Shown piece by piece: positions 1 to 8,616 of a DNA stretch of 64,000 nucleotides. Numbering within the stretch: position 1 is the stretch's first letter; each line of letters begins with the position of its first letter. The stretch is from NCBI RefSeq assembly GCF_002760655.1, contig NZ_PDOC01000008.1:124001-188000 (forward strand), given 5' to 3'. Source of the stretch: Massilia eurypsychrophila (lineage in GTDB: Bacteria; Pseudomonadota; Gammaproteobacteria; Burkholderiales; Burkholderiaceae_D). The notes under the pieces were generated by a model, which did not search any database, was not told the origin of the DNA, and saw only the letters and a list, made by a program, of their open reading frames with translations. The position numbers were made by a program, and so were the translations under genes.

Positions 1-228
1 TGCCGTTTCCAGGTCAAATAAAATGAACAGAATCGCGACCAGATAGTACCGGACGTCGAATTTCATGCGTGCGTCTTCGAACGCTTCGAAGCCGCACTCG
101 TACGGCGACAATTTGGCCGCGTCAGGCTTGTTCGGACCAAGCAGGTAGCCGAGCACCTGCGGCACCACGCCGACGGCGATGCCGACCAGGATGAACATCA
201 ATACGGGGAAATAATTTTCGAGGTTCAC
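1..228 (-). CDS. nuoA: NADH-quinone oxidoreductase subunit A, 3' part outside window
   Basis: Encodes the first 76 residues of the small membrane subunit of respiratory complex I. Translation from a GTG at 228 gives a protein beginning (M)[18 protein letters not shown], followed by the family signature PYECGFE at about residues 44-50 and [18 protein letters not shown], which is the conserved second membrane segment. The reading frame runs off the left edge of the window. No ATG fits the conserved N-terminus, so GTG is the chosen start. It is the first gene of what is normally the nuoA-N operon, here downstream of tRNA-Leu and secG as in other Burkholderiales. Confidence 0.95.
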   Translation of the reverse strand, partial: MNLENYFPVLMFILVGIAVGVVPQVLGYLLGPNKPDAAKLSPYECGFEAFEDARMKFDVRYYLVAILFILFDLETA

Positions 229-341
229 GGTTGATGAGCCTATGTTGAATGATCGGTTAATGAACCACTGCTGCTGCAGCGCCCTATCGCGCGACCCTGG
301 CTTGAAGCCTACCACCAGGATCGTCGACGACTGATCCTCGT

Positions 342-378
342 AAAAAAGCCAGCTCAGGCGCACAGCCCTTGCTGGCTT
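342..378 (-). terminator. Intrinsic terminator after tRNA-Leu
   Basis: Read on the minus strand, an 8-bp stem (AAGCCAGC at 346-353 pairing with GCTGGCTT at 371-378) is followed by a run of six T. It lies just after the tRNA-Leu 3' end and before nuoA, so it should end the tRNA transcript and leave nuoA to its own promoter in 229-341. Confidence 0.75.
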
Positions 379-388
379 CTAAATTTCT

Positions 389-475
389 TGGTGCCGACGG
401 CGAGACTCGAACTCGCACAGGATTGCTCCCACTACCCCCTCAAGATAGCGTGTCTACCAATTTCACCACGTCGGC
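389..475 (-). tRNA. tRNA-Leu (anticodon GAG)
   Basis: An 87-nt class II tRNA with an encoded CCA end (389-391). The acceptor stem GCCGACG pairs with CGTCGGC, the anticodon loop reads CTTGAGG, the variable arm is long as in leucine tRNAs, and the T arm carries the GTTCGAGTC loop. It lies between secG and nuoA. Confidence 0.97.
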
Positions 476-618
476 ATCTCTGAGACCGCTATTCTAACCC
501 GCCGTAGCACTATTTTTCAATGCTAAAGTTGCGCTTGAACAGGGAAACACGGGTAAATCTGTAAATCTTTTATTACACGGCCAAACATTGCGCCGCTACT
601 GCTGAAACTATGTGCAGA

Positions 619-1044
619 TTACTTCGGAATCTGGTTCACCGGCGCCGCTGGTGCCGGCGCAGCCGCAGGCACACCGGTGCTAGCTGGCGCTGGCGCCTGC
701 GCTGCCGGGGCAGGCGCGGTGGTCACCGGCACGCCCGAGCTGGTCACTGGGGCTTTGGCAGGAACGGTGGCGCGCTCCATCACGCCGCCGCCGGTATCGA
801 CGACGCGGTTGGAGCCGAAGTACGCCAGCGCCAGGGTCGAGGCAAAAAAGATCGCCGCAGCCACGCCGGTCGACTTCGACATGAAGTTCGACGAGCCGGT
901 GGCGCCGAACAGGCTGCCCGACGCGCCCGAGCCGAAGGCGGCGCCCATGTCGGCGCCCTTACCGTGCTGCAGCAGCACCAGGGCGATGATGATCAGGGCT
1001 GACAGAACCTGTACGACGACGACCAGATTGAACAAGGTGTTCAT
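619..1044 (-). CDS. secG: Preprotein translocase subunit SecG
   Basis: Inner-membrane auxiliary subunit of the SecYEG protein-export channel. The 141-residue product starts MNTLFNLVVVVQVLSALIII (first membrane helix), has the conserved LLQHGKGADMGAAFG stretch at about residues 24-38, a second helix near 60-77, and a long Ala/Pro-rich tail, which is typical of betaproteobacterial SecG. It lies 52 bp downstream of tpiA on the same strand and is probably cotranscribed with it. Confidence 0.96.
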   Translation of the reverse strand: MNTLFNLVVVVQVLSALIIIALVLLQHGKGADMGAAFGSGASGSLFGATGSSNFMSKSTGVAAAIFFASTLALAYFGSNRVVDTGGGVMERATVPAKAPVTSSGVPVTTAPAPAAQAPAPASTGVPAAAPAPAAPVNQIPK

Positions 1045-1096
1045 TGCTATTCCATTCCAAGTTTGATTTACGGACTAAAGACTACTATTTGCTAAT

Positions 1097-1846
1097 TCAG
1101 TTGGCGGCGTTGACGATGGCCAGGAAATCGGCCGCCTTCAGTGCTGCCCCGCCGATCAGGCCGCCGTCGATATCTGGCTGGGCCATCAATTCGCTGGCGT
1201 TGTCGGGCTTCATGCTGCCGCCGTACAAGATCTGTACTGTGACGGCGGCCACTTCATTCTTTTGCTTCAGTTGCGCACGCAGCTGCGCGTGCACTTCCTG
1301 GGCCATTGCCGGCGTTGCCGTCTTGCCGGTGCCGATCGCCCATACCGGCTCGTAGGCCAGCACGATGCGCGCGATGTCGGCGTCGCCCAGCAAGGCCAGC
1401 ACGGCGCCGAGCTGGCCCGACACGACGGCGGCAGTCTGGCCGGCTTCGCGTTCGGCCAGCGTTTCGCCAACGCAAACGATCGGCGTCAGGCCTGCCACCA
1501 GTGCTGCGACAGCCTTCTGGGCCACAAGTTCACTGGTCTCGGCGTGATAGGCGCGGCGCTCGGAGTGGCCGACGATGACGTAGCTGCAGGCAAAATCGGC
1601 CAGCATTGCCGCCGACACTTCGCCGGTGTAGGCGCCGCCGGCATGCGCCGACACGTCCTGCGCGCCCCACGCTAGCGCGCCGCCGGCCAGGGCTGCTTCG
1701 CACTGCGCCAGGTACGGCGCCGGCGCGCACACCGCGCAGGCCGCTTGTGCGCCCGTGACGCCCGCGGAAATACCGGAGAGCAGCGCGGCGTTCGACGCCT
1801 TGCTGCCATTCATTTTCCAATTGCCGACGACGAGTTTGCGACGCAT
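1097..1846 (-). CDS. tpiA: Triose-phosphate isomerase
   Basis: Interconverts dihydroxyacetone phosphate and glyceraldehyde 3-phosphate in glycolysis and gluconeogenesis. The 249-residue protein has the expected length. The active-site lysine is in NWKMNGSK near residue 11, the catalytic histidine in VIVGHSERR near 95, the catalytic glutamate in [14 protein letters not shown] near 167, and the phosphate-binding [11 protein letters not shown] near the C-terminus. It precedes secG on the same strand. Confidence 0.98.
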   Translation of the reverse strand: MRRKLVVGNWKMNGSKASNAALLSGISAGVTGAQAACAVCAPAPYLAQCEAALAGGALAWGAQDVSAHAGGAYTGEVSAAMLADFACSYVIVGHSERRAYHAETSELVAQKAVAALVAGLTPIVCVGETLAEREAGQTAAVVSGQLGAVLALLGDADIARIVLAYEPVWAIGTGKTATPAMAQEVHAQLRAQLKQKNEVAAVTVQILYGGSMKPDNASELMAQPDIDGGLIGGAALKAADFLAIVNAAN

Positions 1847-2088
1847 AGTAGCCCAGATTTGATTAACCCGCTATTTTAACCGTCGTTCCCATACTGGTCA
1901 AACAATGGCAGGGCCTGCCCGGAAAACTGCGCGAATATTACGCCCGCACATCTATATGTCCGGCCGGCAGCCGATTCCCGCCCATCCTTAGACCTACCGC
2001 AAGCTCCCCGGCGGTGCCATCTTGATCGGCCTACATCAGCGACGTAAATTCGACCCAGGAGTGACGATTCAACCAACGGGGGCTGATC

Positions 2089-3432
2089 ATGACGGGGCTT
2101 TTGCGGTGGACGCGCGGCAGCGCGCTGGTAGCGGCGGCGGCCATCGCGGCCATGCTTTGCTTGGTACAGGCGCCGGCCGGCGCGCAGGACGCGCAGGAGG
2201 CGGGGGCGTGGCGTGGCGAACGGTGGGTGGGCACCTTCGGCAAGGCGCCGGCCGGCCCGCCGCAGGACGTCGACACCCAGGTGCTGACCAACCAGACGGT
2301 GCGGCTGGTGGCGCACACCAGCGTCGGCGGCAACCGCGTGCGGATCCGGCTGTCCAACGAAATGGGCACGACCGCGCTGCAGATCGGCGCGGCCAGTGTG
2401 GCGCTGCGCCAAGGCAGCACCGGCTACCAGATCGTCGCCGGCAGCAACCGCGCGCTGACGTTCGGCGGCGCCGCCTCCGTGACAATTCCGCCCGGCGCGC
2501 CAGTGCTCAGCGACCCGGTCAACCTCAGCTTTTCGGCGCTGGCGGACCTGGCCATCAGCATCCACCTGCCGGCGTCGACGCGCCTGACCACGGTGCACCC
2601 GAACGCCCTGCAGACGGTCTACATCTCGACGGCGGGCAACTACACCGGCGGCGGCGCTTTTCCGCTGTCGCGCGCGACGTGGTGGTGGCCGTTCCTGACC
2701 GAGGTGCAGGTGGCGGGGACCGGCGCGGCCATCGTCGCCCTCGGCGACTCGATCACCGACGGCAGCCGCGGCACCAACGACAGCAACAACCGCTGGCCCG
2801 ACTGGCTGGCGCGGCGGCTGCAGGGCACGCCCGACAGCGGCGGCATCAACGCCACGCTTGGCGTCGTCAACCGCGGCATTTCCGGCAACCGCCTGTTTAC
2901 CAGCACGACGCTCGGTTCGCTGGCCGGGCGCAGCGGCCTCGAGCGTTTCGACCGCGATGTGCTGGCGACCGGCGGCGTGCGCTACCTGATCATGGCGCTC
3001 GGCATCAACGACATCGGCTACGCGTCGTCGTCGTCGCCGATGACGGCGGCCACCTTCATCAGCGGCTACCGCCAGGTGATCGCGCGCGCGCATGCGCGCG
3101 GCATCGCGGTGATCGGCGCCACGCTGGGGCCGTTCCAGGGGTCGGGCTATTATTCGGCGTCGAAGGATACGGTGCGCCAGGCCATCAACAACTGGATTCG
3201 CACCACGACCGAGCTCGACGGCGTGATCGACTTCGACCGTGCGTTGCAGAATCCGTCCAATCCGCTCGCGCTGCGCCCCGGCTACGACAGCGGCGACCGG
3301 CTCCATCCGAACAATTACGGCTACCAGGCGATGGGCAATGCGATTTCACTGGAGTTGTTCCGCTCGCACCTGAACGTGACGGCGGCGGCGAACGACGCGG
3401 CCCCTGCCCCGGCCGCGGCGCTGGCGCAGTAG
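2089..3432 (+). CDS. Secreted SGNH/GDSL-family hydrolase
   Basis: A probable exported esterase or lipase acting on ester or acyl groups; the substrate cannot be read from sequence. A signal peptide covers about residues 1-32 (ends AGAQDAQ). An N-terminal beta-rich part of about 180 residues precedes the SGNH domain. Block I is GDSITDG near residue 220, the Gly block is NRGISGN near 263, block III is GINDIG near 303, and the catalytic Asp/His block is DRLHPNNYGY near 403. This layout matches the XynE-like SGNH hydrolases. A GGGGG ribosome-binding site lies 5-6 nt before the ATG. The 3' end converges with the Sel1 gene 12 bp away. Confidence 0.88.
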   Translation: MTGLLRWTRGSALVAAAAIAAMLCLVQAPAGAQDAQEAGAWRGERWVGTFGKAPAGPPQDVDTQVLTNQTVRLVAHTSVGGNRVRIRLSNEMGTTALQIGAASVALRQGSTGYQIVAGSNRALTFGGAASVTIPPGAPVLSDPVNLSFSALADLAISIHLPASTRLTTVHPNALQTVYISTAGNYTGGGAFPLSRATWWWPFLTEVQVAGTGAAIVALGDSITDGSRGTNDSNNRWPDWLARRLQGTPDSGGINATLGVVNRGISGNRLFTSTTLGSLAGRSGLERFDRDVLATGGVRYLIMALGINDIGYASSSSPMTAATFISGYRQVIARAHARGIAVIGATLGPFQGSGYYSASKDTVRQAINNWIRTTTELDGVIDFDRALQNPSNPLALRPGYDSGDRLHPNNYGYQAMGNAISLELFRSHLNVTAAANDAAPAPAAALAQ

Positions 3433-3444
3433 CGCTTGACCGGC

Positions 3445-4059
3445 TCAGGAGGTGCTGGCGCCGGTACGCGACCTGGTCGGCAGCGGCGTGCCGACGCGCC
3501 AGGCGCGCGCCATCGCCTGCGCTTCTTCGATCTGCTCCTGGGTCATGCGGCGGGCGATGGCGGCGCGCTGCTCGGCGGCGTTGGTGTTGCCGCTGGCCGA
3601 GGCGAGGTTCCACAGCATGTAGGCCAGCACCACGTCCTGCGGCATGCCGGCCTGGTGGTAGCGGTACATCAGGCCGATGGCGTACTGGGCGTCGGCGTGG
3701 CCCTGCTCGGCCGCCTTGCGAAACCACGACACCGCCAGCTTATGGTCGAGCGGTACCGAGTTGCCGGTGTAGTACATCGCGCCGACCACGTACTGCGCGT
3801 CGGCCTTGCCCTGCATGGCCGCCTTGCGGTGCCACTGCATCGCCTGCTTGTAGTCGCGTTCGACGCCCTGGCCCATGTAATACATCAGCCCGAGCAAGTG
3901 CTGGGCGTCCCGGTGGCCGGCCTTGGCGAGCGGCGTGACTTCGTTCAACGCCTGCGCATAATTGCGCGCGTTGTACGCGTTCGCCCCTTCGGCAAAGCCG
4001 GCCATCGCGCTGGCGTGCACGCCGAGCGCGAATGAAATCGCAACAAATATTTTTTTCAT
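3445..4059 (-). CDS. Secreted Sel1-repeat protein
   Basis: A 204-residue protein of tandem Sel1 repeats, the TPR-like helical hairpins that mediate protein-protein contacts. A signal peptide (MKKIFVAISFALGVHASAMA) is followed by repeats around residues 25-170 with the typical A-x-YxLGxMYYxGxGVxxDYxxAxxWxRKAA pattern. I place the start at the ATG directly before KKIFVAI, nine codons inside the longest open frame, because that gives a clean signal peptide. The function in this strain is unknown. Confidence 0.85.
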   Translation of the reverse strand: MKKIFVAISFALGVHASAMAGFAEGANAYNARNYAQALNEVTPLAKAGHRDAQHLLGLMYYMGQGVERDYKQAMQWHRKAAMQGKADAQYVVGAMYYTGNSVPLDHKLAVSWFRKAAEQGHADAQYAIGLMYRYHQAGMPQDVVLAYMLWNLASASGNTNAAEQRAAIARRMTQEQIEEAQAMARAWRVGTPLPTRSRTGASTS

Positions 4060-4143
4060 GTCTCTTGGTGAAACCCAGGTTCCCAATTTCTTATTATTCG
4101 ACGCTTCTGTGTATTTTCCGTGTGCTTTGTGCTCGTCGGCCGA

Positions 4144-4911
4144 CTATTTCCAGCTCACCTTGCCAAGGCCGTCGACGCTGACGCTGCGGTGCTGCGGCTT
4201 GCCGTACACCGTCACCGAACCGAGGCCAGACACGCTCAGTGTCGCGCTCTGGCGCGCGGTGATTTTCGCGTTGCCAAGCCCGCTTAGCTCCAGCGTCACC
4301 GCCTCGACCTCGAACTGCCTGGCGTCGAGCCCACCCAGTCCGCCCATGTTCGCCTTCATCCACTTGCTGCGCCCTGCCAATGTGACGTAGCCGGCGCCGC
4401 GCAAGTTCAAGTCAAGGCCGTCGCTGTTGACGCCCTGAATGTTCATGCTGCCGACGCCGCCGAGCGTGGCGTTGACGACCTTGAAGTCGCCCACCACCTT
4501 CATCGAGCCGGCGCCGTCGAGCGTGAGGTCCAGTTCGTCGCCGGTGAAGCCAGCCACCTCGGTCGAGCCGACGCTTTCGGACGACACTTCGCGCAGCTTC
4601 GGCAAGGTCAGTTCGGCGCGCAGGCGCGAGCGGCTGAACTTGAAGTCGTGGCTTTCGGTATCGATGACGAGGGTGTCGCCGCTTTGGATAGTGGTCGTCC
4701 TGGCCAGGTGGCGGCTGTCGCCGCTGAGCACCAGCAGCGCCACCGGGCCTTGCTTGAGCCTGACGTCGATGACGCCGTCGATCTTGACGCGCACCACGCG
4801 CGCATCGATGGCGCGCGTCTCGCTGACGTGTTCGTCCGCCGCCAGCGCCGTCGTCGAGACCAGCGCGCAAAACGCCGCGCCGCACATGCCCAAGTTGAGA
4901 ATCCGGTTCAT
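4144..4911 (-). CDS. DUF2807 (head GIN domain) secreted protein
   Basis: A 255-residue exported protein of the GIN/DUF2807 family, putative cell-surface proteins of unproved function. A signal peptide ends at TALAADE near residue 25. The rest shows the repetitive right-handed beta-helix pattern, with short strands separated by Gly-rich turns such as LDGAGSMKV, LGGVGSMNI, LRGAGYVTL and SGLGSVTV. It lies upstream of the Sel1 gene on the same strand (84 bp gap) and may be cotranscribed with it. Confidence 0.85.
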   Translation of the reverse strand: MNRILNLGMCGAAFCALVSTTALAADEHVSETRAIDARVVRVKIDGVIDVRLKQGPVALLVLSGDSRHLARTTTIQSGDTLVIDTESHDFKFSRSRLRAELTLPKLREVSSESVGSTEVAGFTGDELDLTLDGAGSMKVVGDFKVVNATLGGVGSMNIQGVNSDGLDLNLRGAGYVTLAGRSKWMKANMGGLGGLDARQFEVEAVTLELSGLGNAKITARQSATLSVSGLGSVTVYGKPQHRSVSVDGLGKVSWK

Positions 4912-5235
4912 TACACTCTACAATATGTTGTTATTATTTGATTCTCAGCCTGCTGGCGAGTCGCCGTAACACTACCAGCAACTTGCTCGTTAATCCAGAT
5001 ATTGCCATGGTGTGACTATAACTACAGCGCCCTGTCCGCTCCAGCAAATTGCGATGAAATGCATATTTGGCTACCTGGGCTACACAAAAGCAGGAATAGC
5101 GGGCCAATCGCGCTGTAAGTGAATTGCCCGTTACATTTCGCGTATATTCGCGCCCAGCTCGTGCTGTACGCTGAGGCATAGCATGACCAGAGATCCCAGA
5201 CGCGATCCGCGCCCAACACCAATAGGAGAGCAAGC
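4912..5235. other. Intergenic region between divergent genes
   Basis: A 324-bp region between the DUF2807 gene (minus) and the GyrI-like gene (plus), so it should hold both promoters. The only clear signal is the AGGAGAG ribosome-binding site ending 5 nt before 5236. Minus-strand open frames here of up to 99 codons have no recognisable protein character. Confidence 0.5.
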
Positions 5236-5700
5236 ATGATCGACACCCCGCAGATCGTCCAATGGGACCGGCAGCTTACCGCCGCGGTCCACCTCACCAT
5301 TCCGCGCAACGGGATCCAGCAAGCGTTCGGGCCGGCCGTCGCCGAACTGCTCGGCGTGCTGGGCGCGCAAGGGCAGGCGCCGGCCGGCCCTTTGCTCAGC
5401 TACCACGTCAACATGCCACGCGAGGTGTTCGACTTCGACATCGCGTTTCCAGTCGCGCAGGAAATTGAGCCGAGCGGGCGCGTCGTCGGCAGCGAAGTGC
5501 CTGCGTTCAAGGTTGCGCGCGCGGTGTATCGCGGCCCGATGGAGGGCCTCGGTTCGGCATGGGGTGAGTTGCGCGAATGGGTAGCGGCGAACGGCCACGC
5601 GGCGCAACACCAGATGTTCGAACGCTACCTGGTCGGACCGGGCGACACGCCCGACCCGGCGGCTTGGCAGACCGAGCTGAACTGGCCTGTTGAAGACTAG
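5236..5700 (+). CDS. GyrI-like small-molecule-binding domain protein
   Basis: A 154-residue stand-alone domain of the AraC effector-binding/GyrI type (SHS2 module fold), which binds small amphipathic ligands in regulators and in DNA gyrase inhibitor proteins. There is no DNA-binding domain. Typical features are the N-terminal strand RQLTAAVHLTI, the central YHVNMPREVFDFDIAFPV near residues 56-73, and FERYLVGPGD near 129 (family pattern YxxYlxdP). The start has a strong AGGAGAG site. The ligand is unknown. Confidence 0.82.
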   Translation: MIDTPQIVQWDRQLTAAVHLTIPRNGIQQAFGPAVAELLGVLGAQGQAPAGPLLSYHVNMPREVFDFDIAFPVAQEIEPSGRVVGSEVPAFKVARAVYRGPMEGLGSAWGELREWVAANGHAAQHQMFERYLVGPGDTPDPAAWQTELNWPVED

Positions 5701-5719
5701 CTTCTGACAGCCCGGCGCC

Positions 5720-6409
5720 TCAGTGCGCCAGCGAGCTGCTCAGCGCCTCTTGCACCAGCTTGTCGATTTCGGACGTGACGTTGGTCATCGTGCTGGCGAC
5801 CACGGCGAATTCGCGGCCGGCCGTGCCGGCGCGCGCGGCGACGATCTGCGCGTTGAAGGCGACCATGCGGGCATGCCTGGCGATGGTTTTAATATCGCCC
5901 ATCAACTCCTGCAGCTGGCGCTTCTGGGCGTGGGCATGGCGCTTCGATTGCTCTTCGTAGACCAGCGTCAATCCGTTGAGAACGCTCAGCAGCGGCGTCG
6001 CGCCGCGCACCAGTTCGTCGAGCAGGCCCGGCGCGCCGCGGCCGTTGCCGACGATCGCATCGAGCGTGGCCTCGGCCAGTGCAATGAAGTCGCGGATCAC
6101 CTTGTCGCCTTGCAAGGTGCCGAAATAGGCGTCGCGCAGCTGGCTGCAGAACACGCCAGGCAAGGCGCCCCTGCCTTCGATCAGCACGGTGTGGGCATCG
6201 CTGAACAAGGCCAGCGTCTCGCGCGCAGTGGCGACCGCGCCGTGATGGCCCATCGAGGCGAGCACGGCGTACAGCACCACGCGCTGCGACGTGAAGCGGC
6301 GCCGGCCGGACAGGTTGATCAGGGCGCCGAACACATCCCCTGACAAATGCACGTCGGCGGTTGCTGTCTCGGCGTTCGGTGCAATGGAAATACTAAGCTG
6401 GGCTGTCAT
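5720..6409 (-). CDS. Minimal soluble chemoreceptor-like signalling protein
   Basis: A 229-residue protein with no membrane segment. Its last 60 residues resemble the tip of the methyl-accepting chemotaxis protein hairpin: IARHARMVAFNAQIVAARAG then REFAVVAS matches the consensus IAxQTNLLALNAAIEAARAG..GFAVVA. The N-terminal 160 residues are helical-looking but unrecognised. The hairpin is too short for a complete MCP and has no methylation region, so it may be a cytoplasmic adaptor or sensor. It converges with the GyrI-like gene 20 bp away. Confidence 0.7.
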   Translation of the reverse strand: MTAQLSISIAPNAETATADVHLSGDVFGALINLSGRRRFTSQRVVLYAVLASMGHHGAVATARETLALFSDAHTVLIEGRGALPGVFCSQLRDAYFGTLQGDKVIRDFIALAEATLDAIVGNGRGAPGLLDELVRGATPLLSVLNGLTLVYEEQSKRHAHAQKRQLQELMGDIKTIARHARMVAFNAQIVAARAGTAGREFAVVASTMTNVTSEIDKLVQEALSSSLAH

Positions 6410-6570
6410 GGTGGGCTCCGTCCGGGGATGCAGGGATACAAGAGTTAACGCATGTTCCGTGCCAGCAAATACAGCCGCTTTAGCGGCGCCGCCTCACCAA
6501 GTTGGCGCACGATCTACCGGCGCGGCACCGAATCGGACCGGGCGTGCCCGAAAACGGCGGTGTTGCATGA

Positions 6571-6674
6571 TCACTTCAACACTTCGCGTATTTCCAGTTG
6601 CGTCGCTTCGGTCTTCACGTCTTCCAGCTTGATTTTTTGACGGCGCCGACGGCAGCGCGGATACTGTCGGACAT
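6571..6674 (-). pseudogene. Possible small gene with a one-base frameshift
   Basis: From the ATG at 6674 the frame reads MSDSIRAAVGAVKK, meets a run of six A, then stops after five more codons. If one more A were present it would continue IKLEDVKTEATQLEIREVLK and stop at 6571. The continuation has a regular charged helix pattern, which suggests a real 34-residue product lost to a homopolymer indel or a sequencing error. I recognise no family. It is divergent from the GMC oxidoreductase gene, 21 bp away. Confidence 0.35.
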
Positions 6675-6695
6675 TGCCGCCCTCTCCCCTTTTCC

Positions 6696-7985
6696 ATGAC
6701 TGCAGCGCTTTTCCCTTCGTACGACGCGATCATTGTCGGCAGCGGCCCCGGCGGCGCTAGCGTTGCGCGCCAGCTCGCGCGCGGGGGCTGGCGCGTGCTG
6801 GTGCTCGAACAAGGCAGCGCCGCGCCGCTGGCCGGCACGCTGGGCCAGATGGCGAAGATGGCGGCGGTGCCCGGCAAAGGCGTGTTCATACAGCGCGACG
6901 CGTCGCTGCTGGTGCAGGGCGTCACCGCCGGCGGCAGTTCGGCCATCAATTTCGCCACCGCCGCCGATCCGCCGCTGGCGATGTTCGCCGACTACGGCAT
7001 CGACCTGGCGCCGGCGCTGCGCCGCCTGCGCGCCGAGCTGCCGATCGGGCCGCTTCCGGACAAGCTGGTCGGTCCGATGGCGTCGCGCATCATGACGGGC
7101 GCGCGCGCGATCGGGCTCAACTGGCAAAAGCTCGACAAAATGATCCGGCCGCAGATTTGCCGGGCCGGCTGCTGGCGTTGCGCGTATGGCTGCCCGTTCG
7201 GCGCCAAATGGAGCGCGCGCGATTTTCTCGACGAAGCCGGCCAGCACGGCGCACAGTTGCTCGACCGCGCCAGGGTGCTGAAGGTGCTGATCAAAGAAGG
7301 CCGCGCCACCGGCGTCGAGTTCGTGCGCGGCGGCGAAGTGCAACAGGTCAAGGCGCCGGTCGTCGTGCTGGCTGGCGGCGGCGTCGGCAGTGCGCGGCTG
7401 CTGCACAGTTCAGGATTGCGATCGCGCGAGAGCAGCTTCTTCAACGATCCGGTCATCGCCGTGATGGGCACGGTCGACGACATCGACGGCGGTGCCGAAG
7501 TGCCGATGGCGGCCGGCGCGCGCTGGGATGACGACGGCATCACGCTGGCCGACATGACCTTGCCGGCGCCGATGTACCAGGGCTTCACGGCCCAGGTCGG
7601 CCGGCTCGACCGGCTGCTGGCGCATCGCCGCACGCTCAGCATCATGGTCAAGATCCGCGACGAGATCGGCGGCGCGGTCGGCCCGCGCTGGGCCAGCAAG
7701 GGTCTGCAGCCATCGGACCGCAAGAAGTTCGATACCGGCGTGGGCCTGGCGCGCGACGTGCTGGCCGCCGCCGGCGCGACGCATGTATTCCAGAGCCACC
7801 ACTTCGCCGCACACCCGGGCGGCAGCGTGCGAATCGGCGACGGCGTCGACGCCAATCTGGAAGCCGGCGCGGCGAATCTGTTTGTCTGCGACGCGTCCGT
7901 CATTCCGCGCGCCTGGGGACTTCCGCCAACACTGACGCTCTTGTCACTCGGCGTGCGGCTCGGCGATCACCTACTCGCTCGGTGA
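6696..7985 (+). CDS. GMC-family FAD-dependent oxidoreductase
   Basis: A flavoenzyme oxidising an alcohol-type substrate that cannot be named from sequence. The FAD dinucleotide-binding motif is YDAIIVGSGPGGASVARQLA at residues 9-28. The GMC signature region TAGGSSAINFA lies near 77-87. A Cys-rich segment, ICRAGCWRCAYGCPFGAKW (about 151-169), is like the CGxCxxGCPxGAK loop of long-chain alcohol oxidase-type members. The C-terminal motif NLFVCDASVIPRAWGLPPT near 396-414 closes the active site. At 429 residues it is shorter than typical GMC enzymes but has both ends. Its last 15 bp overlap the hicB remnant. Confidence 0.86.
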   Translation: MTAALFPSYDAIIVGSGPGGASVARQLARGGWRVLVLEQGSAAPLAGTLGQMAKMAAVPGKGVFIQRDASLLVQGVTAGGSSAINFATAADPPLAMFADYGIDLAPALRRLRAELPIGPLPDKLVGPMASRIMTGARAIGLNWQKLDKMIRPQICRAGCWRCAYGCPFGAKWSARDFLDEAGQHGAQLLDRARVLKVLIKEGRATGVEFVRGGEVQQVKAPVVVLAGGGVGSARLLHSSGLRSRESSFFNDPVIAVMGTVDDIDGGAEVPMAAGARWDDDGITLADMTLPAPMYQGFTAQVGRLDRLLAHRRTLSIMVKIRDEIGGAVGPRWASKGLQPSDRKKFDTGVGLARDVLAAAGATHVFQSHHFAAHPGGSVRIGDGVDANLEAGAANLFVCDASVIPRAWGLPPTLTLLSLGVRLGDHLLAR

Positions 7986-8249
7986 ACGCTCACCGGGCAG
8001 CTGCGCGCTCGCCAGATGATTCAGACTGATCCCATGCTCAGCGGGTTGAAACAGCCGGCGGCTGCAGCACCTCTTCGCCACTTGCCTGCATATCCGCGAC
8101 TGCTTCCGAGACGATCCGCCGGATCCCGCTGAAAGCCTCCTCCTGTGTCGGCGCGAGCCAAGACAAAGATGGGAATTCTACGCACAACCCAACATGCTCG
8201 CCGTCCTCGTCTGACCAGGCCAACGGTATGTGTAATGATCATTTTCCAT
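7971..8249 (-). pseudogene. hicB: hicB-like antitoxin remnant
   Basis: From the ATG at 8249 the frame reads MENDHYTYR and then loses one base. In the next frame it continues WSDEDGEHVGLCVEFPSLSW, AFSGIRRIVSEAVADMQASG and EEVLQPP, the HicB N-terminal (UPF0150) domain. The middle of the DNA-binding domain is missing. After a further frame change the classic C-terminal motif AEHGISLNHLASAQL follows, ending at 7971. So there is at least one frameshift, an internal deletion of roughly 20 codons and a premature stop. It lies 11 bp downstream of the hicA remnant in the usual hicA-hicB order. Each piece matches the family; the gene cannot make a normal antitoxin. Confidence 0.8.
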
Positions 8250-8260
8250 TGTATGCCCCT

Positions 8261-8493
8261 TCAGCTTTCGATCGCGAGTAGCACTTGCTTTACCTGGTAA
8301 GCCTTGGCTCGCCCTCGATTGCTCTGAATATTCACGCGGATCACCAGGCCACGGTGTCTTGAAAAAGAGCGTGACTGGTGCCAGACTGGCGCGGTGGCCC
8401 AAAATATTCTACGCAGATTCTTAACAAGTCGGAAAAGCGTACATTCGCCGGCGCGCGAGACATTTGTTCAAGAATTTTTGCAGAGCGCGCCAT
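8261..8493 (-). pseudogene. hicA: hicA-like toxin remnant
   Basis: HicA toxins are small double-stranded-RNA-binding-fold mRNA interferases. From the ATG at 8493 the sequence reads MARSAKILEQMSRAPANVRF and SDLLRICVEYFGPPRQSGTS (catalytic His region SHALF), changes frame to FKTPWPGDPR, then changes again to VNIQSNRGRAKAYQVKQVLL and AIES followed by a stop at 8261. Two frameshifts in a gene of about 75 codons make it inactive as read. The pieces line up end to end with the family, so it is a recent decay product rather than chance similarity. Confidence 0.8.
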
Positions 8494-8551
8494 CGGAAGA
8501 TCGTACGTAATAATGGTAGCAACAGCGGCACTACCGGTCAAATTCGCGTCG

Positions 8552-8588
8552 AAAAAAAACCGCCAGGGCTTGCGCGCTGGCGGTTTTT
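8552..8588 (-). terminator. Intrinsic terminator of pnp
   Basis: A 7-bp stem (CCGCCAG at 8560-8566 with CTGGCGG at 8577-8583) followed, on the minus strand, by eight T. It lies about 30 bp past the pnp stop. Five T on the plus strand could let it work both ways. Confidence 0.85.
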
Positions 8589-8616
8589 CATTCGGCCGAA
8601 GCCGAAGCGATGCGAA

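Noticed and set aside
1876-3306. 476-codon minus-strand frame opposite the SGNH hydrolase
   Set aside because: Arg/Ala-rich shadow; the plus strand has a signal peptide and all SGNH blocks.
4934-5233. 99-codon minus-strand frame in the 4912-5235 gap
   Set aside because: No ribosome-binding site, no recognisable motif, and overlapping alternative frames of similar length.
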